From positions 39,915,669-39,979,668 of the forward strand of contig CM067373.1 in assembly GCA_034401795.1 (NCBI GenBank): 64,000 nt of DNA, written 5' to 3'. The position numbers were made by a program, and so were the translations under genes. Of this stretch, positions 56,100 through 64,000 are shown piece by piece. This DNA comes from Chaetoderma sp. LZ-2023a (lineage: Eukaryota; Mollusca; Caudofoveata; Chaetodermatida; Chaetodermatidae). Positions within the stretch are counted from its first letter, which is position 1. The number at the start of each line of letters is the position of its first letter. The notes beneath the pieces are model-generated. The model worked only from the letters and a program-made list of their open reading frames with translations. It was not told the DNA's origin and ran no database searches.

Positions 56100-57745
56100 G
56101 TGAAATTCATATTTGAAAATACCAGGTGAGCTAATGAACTGAGTAAATAATATAGTAGGTTAGATACGTAGTAGGAAGATGCACTGGTTGACTTTGACCA
56201 GTGCTAGTGGTACAGTTTCGCGGAAATAGGATAGAACTGTGTCGAAACTGTAGCAGTATATTCATCACAATAAGTTAGAAGTTAGAATAGATTGGAATAA
56301 GACCAACGGTTCTGAGTTGGTGATATCTGTCAATAGTTGAAGATAAAAGTTGTTGCTGTGGGATCGGCATACACTTTTATAATGTTCAGCAGTCATTTAG
56401 GCCGTTAGTTTAATAAATATTAGAGTGGATAAGAATAGATGCGAATCGATGGGAATCGAGAGAAATTATAGGAAACAGACTGACATGTAGTTGTTGACGG
56501 TCGGCATTCCGACTCCCTTAAGCAAGTACAACAACACCAGCTGGCAATGAGATCATACAGCTCATGTGCTTATTAACGTTCGTTTCCTACAGGCTTATCC
56601 AAGATAGGCAAGGGACAGGACAGAGGCATTGTAGCGTCCTGTAGGAATTAATAACACAATCGAAATTTGTATATCAACTATATGTCAATCAAAGAAAGGC
56701 ATGCTACAACAACACATTCCGTAATGTTGTTAGTTAGCTGACAGATCGCATCAAATCAGAACCAGCTAGAACCGCTTTGCTAGAGTTATGGTGTAGATAT
56801 ATCGTGTTTAGTAATGAATCCCTAGAAGAGAAGCCCAGAGTTTGAATGGCCGGGATGACGTCATAATCAATGAGCATCTAGTCAAACTCTGTGGCAGAGA
56901 AACAAAAGGAACAAGGTTTCAAAGTAAAGTCGAAAGATAGGCAAGCAGTGATTGGTCAGGAGGATCAACAAGAATAGGTACGGACTTCTAGGAAGAAATA
57001 AGCAGATGTTGAGTGGAGGCAAGAATGATGCGGGCCAATCAAACGGTGGTTATATCTACCTAGAAGGATGAAAGGAACAGAAACTATGTATTACGATATA
57101 TATAGGTCTATATATCGTAATATGTATAGAAGTTAGGAAAATATGAAGAGTATTTAATAGGCACTTGGTCTATTGAATAATTAATCTTTTACCATCGTTG
57201 ATTCGTGTAGGTAATATTCTCCCTCTGTGATTACAGAGCAGAAGTATCTTCGCATTGTAGCCGTAGTACATACTATAATTGGAGTCAGTCAATTAAGAGT
57301 AGTGTTAGATTGGATAGCAGATCAATAGAAGTGAGAGTAATCCGTCTAGATAATTATTCAGAAATATATTCAAAGTTTATCATTTATTTTCGACAGTATA
57401 AGTCGACCTTGTTATAAGTTTTAATAGCTAATAAATAATCGTAATATGATAAGTAGCTAGTCATAGTTGTGTGTAACTCCTGAAGCATGAAACATCATCG
57501 TGCCTTACCTGCGCATCTTTGATAAGCCCCGATTGCTACCAGAAATATCTTCATAACATCAGAAGAGGCGAGCCAGCAATCATACCACTACATCATCGGG
57601 AAGATAGATTGTCACAGCAATCTTCTTACATCATAAGTCTTTCTGAAGTGGTAGTGGTAGTCAGATCTTGTGTAATAGAAGACCTAAAATCTTCAGTGGC
57701 TTCACCTGCCAGGATCGGAGTAAATAACGCAAACTGTGAGTACTT
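56100..57745 (+). other. Probable 5' LTR and leader of the second LTR element, limits unknown
   Basis: AT-rich, non-coding, lying directly upstream of gag. A TATA-like stretch (TATATATAGGTCTATATATC) sits at 57097-57116 and AATAAATAATCG (a poly-A signal form) at 57430. ACATCAGAAGAGGCGAGCC at 57557 weakly resembles a leucine-tRNA primer site. The 3' LTR lies outside the window, so the boundaries cannot be set by comparison. Confidence 0.45.
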
Positions 57746-59586
57746 ATGGCCCAAGTAGACCAGCCAGCTAATATTGTATTAAAAGACATTGCGGACCGGG
57801 TACAAGTATTCGTGGAGATAGCTAAACAATCAGACACAGCCAAAGTAACCCAACACCGCGAATACCGTGACAATTCGTTAGTAAAAATCACTACTGACAT
57901 TACGTGCGCTGAACAACCCCGACTTCAATGTGTAATAGTGTGCCTGTATTACCAATAGACTACAGAGGGGATGGCAGCTCCACGGAGACCCGCCCCAGCC
58001 GACCCAGGATTACCTCCAATAGAACTACCCCAACGGCCCGAGCTGCGACCGGAGACGGTAGCCGCCATGCAGGCCATGGGGACAGCAATGGCCAACACCA
58101 TTGTGGACAGTAGCACTCGACGGGAGAATGACCGGGTACATCGGCAAGAGATTAGGGAAACCATACAGAGGATTCAGCCCTGTGATGGCTTGATACCTGA
58201 ACAAGTACGTGCCTTCCTAGACGAGACGAGAAGGGCGTGGGTGGCGAATGCGGGACTGTTAGAGGGTGTACCCGCCTATGTAATCACTAGAGCTGCCCGT
58301 GGTCAGTTGGCACGAGCAGTAGATGGCTTTCTGGTGGGAAAGATATGGGAAGAAGTGACGTTTGACGAGTTGAAAGAGTACATTACATTGAACTTCATAT
58401 CGTCAAATGAGCATGAGCGTATAAAATATGATCTGGAGGGCGTGCGTCAAAGACGAAACGAGACAATAATCACCTTTAATAGGAGTTAGCCAACCGCGCA
58501 TACCCCGTAGAGAATGAGGATAACCGAAGGACAGTACTCGGTATCTATTTAAAGGCGATAAGTGACCGAGGGCTGAGTAAGAGAATCGTACGCAAGAAAA
58601 CGGGAACGTTGAACCATGCGATAGAAATTGCAGAAGAAGAGGAGACGTATAACGATCTCCTGAAAGCAATGCGGATAGACGGGAGATCAGAGGAGCGAAT
58701 GGAAATTGATTCCTTGGAACCAGCAGAAGAACAAAGCATCTGGCAAGTACTAAACTCGCTGAAACGACAGATCACCCAGCAGAATAAAATGATTGAAAAA
58801 CTCTGCGGAATAATTGGAGAGATGAAAGTGGCCGATGAAAGACCGCGACCACAAGCGAATAGAGAAGTGAAACCAAAATGACCAAACCGGCCAACGCAGA
58901 AATCAGCACCACCATCACCGAGACGGGTAAACGGGAATAAAAGTGCAGCGCACATCACTTGTTATAATTGTGGCCGTACGGGGCACTATAAGAGTGATTG
59001 TACACAGCCAGCGCAACCACCACGACAAACCCTGTGGCAGAAGATAGCCCAGAAACCACAGCAACGGGGACAAAGACCGCCCATAGTGTGTTTTACGTGC
59101 GGTATGGAGGGCCACATGGCCAGAGACTGTAATAGCAACCGGGGTAGGTTTATAGAAGGGAAAAATTGACCCAATACAGTTACGTGCTTCCGGTGTGGGA
59201 CAGATGGACATTTTCTACGAGATTGTCCTAATGCCGGTCCACCAAAAATGGCCCAGCCACTACCCCAGAGGGCAAGCAAACGTCCACGAGTTGAAGAATG
59301 GGACATGGACATGGAAGTAGACGAAGTGAGCGGTCGTGACAGACAGTTGAGACAGGAAGTAACGCCGAGAGACTGTTCGCGCAATGTACGCCGGGACATA
59401 GCCAATCGGATGAGGGACCCCGACGAATACGAGGACAGGGACGGGTTCGTTCTGACAAGCGAAAACACTGACGAGTACGGACGATATGGGACTGAACGGG
59501 ACTCATCTGGGCGGAGGAATTCGTACACGGAAGTAGTGAGCGGACGAAGGAGTCCGGTAAATGGCGACGGAGGAAACCGTTGGTGA
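57746..59586 (+). pseudogene. gag: Gag polyprotein of the second LTR element, with three zinc knuckles (broken)
   Basis: The first part (57971-58489) has capsid-like helices (EQVRAFLDETRRAW, GKIWEEVTFDELKEYI). An in-frame 70-codon stretch begins at 57746 and is separated by one TAG (57956-57958). A one-base shift near 58486 moves the frame, which then runs on (NRAYPVENEDNRRTVLGIYL) to 59586. It contains a coiled-coil-like LNSLKRQITQQNKMIEKL and three CCHC knuckles: CYNCGRTGHYKSDC (58963), CFTCGMEGHMARDC (59092) and CFRCGTDGHFLRDC (59182). Two TGA stops interrupt this frame at 58879-58881 and 59167-59169. The tail is acidic. Gag packages the element RNA; three knuckles is more than the usual one or two. 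Confidence 0.82.
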
Positions 59587-62500
59587 GGCCACCGACCGAG
59601 CGGTTTCTGATCCGTCTGAGATTAGAAAAAAACGGTCTTGTGAATAAGGGTGAGTACCTGCATGCTCTAGTAGATACAGGTGCTAGCACATCCTTAATTA
59701 GGAAGGATATTTGGCGTAGCATGCTAGATGCTAGGCCATTAAAGAGAGCGAGAACGCTCTTAGCAGTAAATGGGGCCCCAATAGAACTTTTGGGAGAAAC
59801 ACAAATCAAATTTGAAAATGCCTGGCCTATTCCGAGTACGGTAGTGGCGAGTATGAGGCATGAATGTTTGATTGGAGCGGATGCTTTGCACTTGGGAAAG
59901 GCAGAGATTGATTATCGGACCAAGGTAGTAGTATGGTTTGGTCAGATATATCCCTTTAGGTATCCCTATAGAGAACAATCGCGATATGTGAATGCGAGTT
60001 GTAAGGAAACGACCGGATATAAAGATATCGACAAAGTGGTAGATGACTTTGCGGATATCTTTGATACGGCTCGTCCAAACACTTTAGGATTGGTCCCCAA
60101 AGTGAAATGTACGGTACCAACAGGAGATGCTTATCCTATAAGGCAGAAGGCCTACCGTCTACCGCTAACCAAGCAATATGTGGTCAAGAACCAAGTAAAA
60201 GAGATGCTTGATGCGGGCGTCATAAGACCATCGTCATCACCATGGGCGTCACCCATTACTTTGGTTCCTAAGAAGGACGGTGACACCCGGTTTTGTATTG
60301 ACTATAGGAAATTGAATTCGGTATGCCGTAAGGACAGTTACCCGCTACCGAATATCTCTGACATTTTTGATTCAATGCGAGGCACAACAATCTTTTCTAC
60401 TATGGACTTGAAGTCTGGATATTGGCAGATACCAATGGCCAGCCAAGACATAGAGAAGACGGCGTTCGTCTGCAGCGAAGGTTTGTACGAATGGATTCGT
60501 ATGCCATTCGGGTTTTGCAACTCAGGTGCCGTATTTCAAAGGGCAATGAATGACATTTTCCGGGAGTTTGTAGGAAAATATGTGCATGTTTTTGTCGACG
60601 ATATAGTCGTATATTCACGAAATCCGACAGAACATGCACATCACTTGCGTAAGGTCATGCGCAAGATTAGAGAATATAACTTACAAGTTAAGAAAAAGAA
60701 GTGTGATTTCGCCAGTAAGTCTGTGGACTTGTTAGGATATCGCATTTCTGCACAAGGAGTAGCTCCTCAGGCTCAGAAGGTCAAGGTCATTAGGGAAATG
60801 TCACCACCACGTGATGTGGGTGAAGTAAGAAGTTTCCTTGGAGCTACCGGATATTACAGATCCTGTGTGCAAGGCTATGCTGAAATTGCCAAGCCTTTAA
60901 TAGAGTTAACAAAGAAATATAAGCGTTTTGAATGGGGTAAGGATGAACAGCAAGCGTTCAAGAAATTACAGAACTTGCTGTGCAGTGAGACGGTTCTCAC
61001 ATATCCGAATTTAAACGCCCCTTATAAGTTATATACTGATGTGTCTAGTTATGCTATTGGTGCTATACTGGTACAAGACGATGATAAGGGTATAGAGCGA
61101 GTAATTCAATATGTAAGCTCTACTCTTAAAGATAGTCAGCTTAATTGGCCCGTAATAGAGAAGGAGGCTTACGCTGTGATCTATGTGTTGAAGAAGCTCC
61201 GTCCATATCTATTTGGCGTGCAGTTCACCGTGTACACTGACCACAAACCCCTAAGGAGTTTGTTTGTGGGTGAAGTGAAGAACACGAAGGTGCAGCGCTG
61301 GGCCGTGCTGATTGCTGAGTACGGATGTAAGATTGAGTACATCCAGGGCTCGAAGAATATTCGAGCAGACATGTTGTCCAGATTACGTCGTCCTGTGGAG
61401 GTCGCCACGTTAGACACGGGCGATTATGTCATGCCCGAGGTAGACGAGGGTGCGTTACCGCATGTCCCTCTAGAGGTTTATGGCATACCCTACGACGAAT
61501 TGTGTACCGAGCAGACCAAGGAATACACGGAATTGTTCAAGAACACACCGGAGGAGTATATGGTCAAAAACGGTATTTTGTATTCCTTAGTGACACCTTC
61601 AGTATTGGACTCTGAGTACCCCAGAATTGTATTACCTACCCTGTTCCATGAGAAAGTGCTCCGGAAGGCTCATGAGAGAGCCGGTCACCAAGGTCTGAAA
61701 AAGGCCATCGGTATGGTAAGGGATTCTTTTGTGTGGACGTCTTTAAGGAAAGATGTGGTTCGTATGCTTGAAACGTGTACAACGTGCCAGGTCAACCGAC
61801 CCGTCACTACATGGCCTCAATACAGTGAGATGCCCATGGCTAATTATCCAAGTCAGATAATTGGTATGGATTTGATCGGTCCACTGTTGGAGTCAAGCAG
61901 AGGTAATGTGTATATCATGACGATAATCGATCACTGTTCTGCGTGGGCAGAAGCATACCCAATAGCTGCAAAAACATCGCAGAACGTTGAAGACAAATTT
62001 TTCAACGAGTATGTAGCTCGTCATGGTCGTCGTGCAAGACTTCCGTTAACCGTCCCACTGGATGCCATGCAAGATCTGGGCGAAAGACTTACATGTCTTA
62101 ATAATGCCTTGCTGCGCGCTCATGGAGAAACGGCTAAGTCTCGAGAAGTTCACCGAGAACAAATTAACAAGCGTGCCAACGCTGGTGAATTCAAGGTGGG
62201 CGATTCAGTGGTTGTAAAGGCTGAGGAGAGGATGAAATTAACCTCTCGCAGTGACCCTGAGTACGAGATCTTTAAGATCAATGGTCCAGTAGCTCATGTC
62301 CGACATCAGAGATCTGGGAAAGTACGCATACTTAATATATCTAAGCTACGTGTAGTTGACTCAGAGATGTGTTGGGGCAAGGTCCGACCACGCCCTATTC
62401 GTAACCCTGCTAAAGGTACGAAAGCCAGCCACCACCAGAGAGTGATGATACCCGAGTCCAGACCTTTGCCGGTAAACGACTCCGGTGCAACATCGAGTAA

Positions 62501-62861
62501 GCGAGCTCGTAGGAAGCGACCAGCTTCTGATGAAGAGCCAAGGGTGCGCAAGGGTGGTAAGGGGGTTGATATAGATATAGATCAACCTCGTACGAGTCAG
62601 ATTCGAAACCATGAGTCAGCGGGTGAAACCATCATAACTCCTCGTACTATGGTGATGGACACTTCGGAGGGTGTACCCGAAACCGTCACTGAGCCAATGG
62701 AAACGCTTCCCTCGCATCCCTACTTTCTGTGCAAGCGCAGTCTCGCTCCTGACGTCTACTCAGAGCCCAAAAGACTCAGGATTGGCGCGTTTGGCCGTGC
62801 TCGATACGATGACTTCATCGGTCGTATCGATGCAGTTATAAGGCGACGCAGTCGTCAATAG
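59580..62861 (+). CDS. pol: Pol polyprotein: protease, RT, RNase H and integrase with core deletion
   Basis: 1093 uninterrupted codons. The ATG overlaps the gag stop by 7 bases in the -1 frame, which suggests frameshifting or restart. Protease: ALVDTGAS, Asp at residue 32. RT: KKDGDTRFCIDYRKLNSV, MDLKSGYWQIPM and catalytic FVDD at 338-341 (60591-60602). RNase H: LYTDVSSYAIGAIL, Asp 487, and VYTDHKPLRSLF. Integrase zinc finger: H698, H703, C733, C736. The first catalytic Asp is D764 (GMDLIGP). After NEYVARHG (near 62026) the sequence jumps in frame to RARLPLTVPLDAMQDLGERL, which belongs after the core. The second Asp and the Glu are therefore missing, about 110-130 residues. A chromodomain-like region is not evident; a long basic, unstructured tail ends the protein. 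Confidence 0.9.
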   Translation: MVRPPTERFLIRLRLEKNGLVNKGEYLHALVDTGASTSLIRKDIWRSMLDARPLKRARTLLAVNGAPIELLGETQIKFENAWPIPSTVVASMRHECLIGADALHLGKAEIDYRTKVVVWFGQIYPFRYPYREQSRYVNASCKETTGYKDIDKVVDDFADIFDTARPNTLGLVPKVKCTVPTGDAYPIRQKAYRLPLTKQYVVKNQVKEMLDAGVIRPSSSPWASPITLVPKKDGDTRFCIDYRKLNSVCRKDSYPLPNISDIFDSMRGTTIFSTMDLKSGYWQIPMASQDIEKTAFVCSEGLYEWIRMPFGFCNSGAVFQRAMNDIFREFVGKYVHVFVDDIVVYSRNPTEHAHHLRKVMRKIREYNLQVKKKKCDFASKSVDLLGYRISAQGVAPQAQKVKVIREMSPPRDVGEVRSFLGATGYYRSCVQGYAEIAKPLIELTKKYKRFEWGKDEQQAFKKLQNLLCSETVLTYPNLNAPYKLYTDVSSYAIGAILVQDDDKGIERVIQYVSSTLKDSQLNWPVIEKEAYAVIYVLKKLRPYLFGVQFTVYTDHKPLRSLFVGEVKNTKVQRWAVLIAEYGCKIEYIQGSKNIRADMLSRLRRPVEVATLDTGDYVMPEVDEGALPHVPLEVYGIPYDELCTEQTKEYTELFKNTPEEYMVKNGILYSLVTPSVLDSEYPRIVLPTLFHEKVLRKAHERAGHQGLKKAIGMVRDSFVWTSLRKDVVRMLETCTTCQVNRPVTTWPQYSEMPMANYPSQIIGMDLIGPLLESSRGNVYIMTIIDHCSAWAEAYPIAAKTSQNVEDKFFNEYVARHGRRARLPLTVPLDAMQDLGERLTCLNNALLRAHGETAKSREVHREQINKRANAGEFKVGDSVVVKAEERMKLTSRSDPEYEIFKINGPVAHVRHQRSGKVRILNISKLRVVDSEMCWGKVRPRPIRNPAKGTKASHHQRVMIPESRPLPVNDSGATSSKRARRKRPASDEEPRVRKGGKGVDIDIDQPRTSQIRNHESAGETIITPRTMVMDTSEGVPETVTEPMETLPSHPYFLCKRSLAPDVYSEPKRLRIGAFGRARYDDFIGRIDAVIRRRSRQ

Positions 62862-62972
62862 CGTAATTCTGTATGGTAGTATCGTACCAATAGCATTCGC
62901 AGTGATATAGTATCGTATAGGACGTTCAGAACGTAAACAGTATAGCTGATAGTAGCGTATCTAACATACACC

Positions 62973-63290
62973 ATGTCAGTAGCAGCCATATCTTCCGAGG
63001 TCGCACGGGCTGCGTGCGCCATGATAGCCAACCTTGATAGGCTGTGTAACGCGGATAAGGACATGATGCGTACGCTGATTATGAGGAGTATGCGGGTCAT
63101 GTTGAAGGATGACAAAATTAACGCCGGAAGGGTTATACTCTTGGCCGAAATCAGCAAGGCATTGCTGTCCGGGTATGGAATAAACATAGTGCATTGGGTT
63201 CGAGTACTGTTGTTGAGAAGCTTTATTAATCGCTGTATTTCTCACCAAGATCGGATAGTATGTGACCGGGTCAGAATGTCCTGGTGGTAA
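62973..63290 (+). CDS. Small ORF after pol, function unknown
   Basis: 105 codons starting 111 bases after the pol stop. It is mostly helical in character (AISSEVARAACAMIANLDRL, then MMRTLIMRSMRVML and VILLAEISKALLSG), with no signal peptide or domain recognised. Its last 32 bases overlap the start of the envelope-like open frame in another frame (63259-63290), so it could be the front part of that gene separated by a frameshift or splice, or an accessory ORF of its own. Confidence 0.45.
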   Translation: MSVAAISSEVARAACAMIANLDRLCNADKDMMRTLIMRSMRVMLKDDKINAGRVILLAEISKALLSGYGINIVHWVRVLLLRSFINRCISHQDRIVCDRVRMSWW

Positions 63291-64000
63291 CCCTGAAGTG
63301 TGTCATGGTCAGCGGAGGGTCGATAAGAACCATGTGCCGGGTATTGTCAGTATACTGACTAATACCACGGATAGTACCTGTAATATTAGACTGACTGAGT
63401 CCAACGAAACGTCTAGTAAAGTATTTGCCAATAAGAAAATAGGCGTGGGGTTGCAAACGTTCGGAGAAACTGTCGAAGTACACTGCGGCGGACGACTGAC
63501 AGACCGGTGTGTAGTTAAGAATGGTGTGTTTGCTCTAATGTCTGGAGAATGTGATTATAGTTGCAAGGGTTGGCGATTTGAGCCGGTACAGTCTTATAGT
63601 AGGACTTACACTCGAATCAGTCTGGCCGTAGATACGCCACGGTTGGATGTGGCCGGGGTATTAAACCAGTCAATGATAATTGATCAATTGAGTATGCAAA
63701 AATGGGACCATTTGCAGAAGTCTAAGTACGTGCAGCTAGCACCTTTATCCGCGGTCGACCCAGCGATGGTCGATGGCATGGGGGTACGGTCGTTTGTGTC
63801 ATATTCAACCGGCTCCTTCGTCGTAGTGATCGTAATAGTGGTTATATTATGGAAGTGCGGAATTATTTCGCGCATGTGGATATGGATTAGATGCAAGCCA
63901 CATGCGGCCCATAGCAGTGCGCCACGTACTATTCACCCTCTAGGGCCCCGGAGACCTGCAGCCCTACCGGAGCCTCTGAGGATGTCAGCCGGGTCGTCGC
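63259..64000 (+). CDS. Envelope-like transmembrane protein, C-terminal part, runs off window end
   Basis: 247 codons open from just after TAG 63256-63258 to the window end, with the first Met only at codon 94, so the true start is upstream, spliced or frameshifted. The ectodomain part has seven Cys (codons 7, 15, 41, 76, 84, 98, 102) and N-glycosylation sequons at codons 35 (NTT), 49 (NET) and 136 (NQS). Codons 185-204 are a strong membrane segment (GSFVVVIVIVVILWKCGII), followed by a basic, Pro-rich tail. Position after pol, single membrane anchor near the C-terminus and sequons are what an env gene of an LTR retroelement shows. No fusion-protein class can be assigned by eye. The gene may be damaged like gag in the same element. 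Confidence 0.6.

Noticed and set aside
62306-62612. Minus-strand open frames over the end of pol
   Set aside because: They are shadows of the continuous plus-strand pol frame, which carries all recognisable motifs.

Overview
The window looks like eukaryotic, animal nuclear DNA with no recognisable host protein-coding gene. The transposons (Gypsy-type LTR elements, a non-LTR element, hAT, Tc1/mariner, a TTAA-flanked element, a Polinton-like DNA polymerase fragment) and the abundance of long microsatellites and minisatellites fit a marine invertebrate, possibly a mollusc or another lophotrochozoan. The species assignment is an inference; no host gene in the window can test it.

Layout. 1-8.6 kb is non-coding DNA packed with short palindromic elements, a dispersed repeat rich in TGACGTCA, purine-rich DNA and two trinucleotide tracts. 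8.65-30.27 kb is a minisatellite domain (34-bp unit plus longer variants). It runs in one orientation to 27.49 kb and in the opposite orientation from 27.57 to 30.27 kb. It is interrupted by a roughly 480-bp GT tract, a spacer with a tandem duplication, and a 9.5-kb Gypsy-type LTR retrotransposon (16126-25661). The retrotransposon has an exact TGTG target duplication and carries a 1.77-kb TTAA-flanked element inside its 5' LTR. 30.3-36.3 kb holds further microsatellites, short tandem repeats and a decayed minus-strand coding region of unknown family. 36.3-39.6 kb starts with a TATA/CCAAT-type promoter signature followed by about 3 kb without ORFs. 39.67-42.08 kb is a 5'-truncated, minus-strand non-LTR retrotransposon with a TGG tract expanded inside its reverse transcriptase. 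43.34-45.0 kb is an inverted solo LTR of the same family as the 16-kb element. 47-49.1 kb is a second minisatellite (unit about 28 bp). 49761-53166 is a complete hAT element and 53372-55027 a complete Tc1-like element; each has TIRs and target duplications, and each has one frameshift in its transposase. 55.3-56.0 kb has a tRNA-like SINE head and a Polinton-type DNA polymerase B fragment. From about 57.7 kb to the window end lies a second Gypsy-type element with gag, pol and, after pol, an envelope-like ORF that runs off the end.

How the parts relate. The nesting gives relative ages: minisatellite, then LTR element, then TTAA element. Copies of one roughly 90-bp hairpin family occur inside the TTAA element, inside the hAT element and in several intergenic places. 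Every transposon coding region carries at least one inactivating lesion. The most interesting objects are the envelope-like ORF at 63259-64000, the hairpin family, and the two-armed minisatellite with its restorable insertion site.
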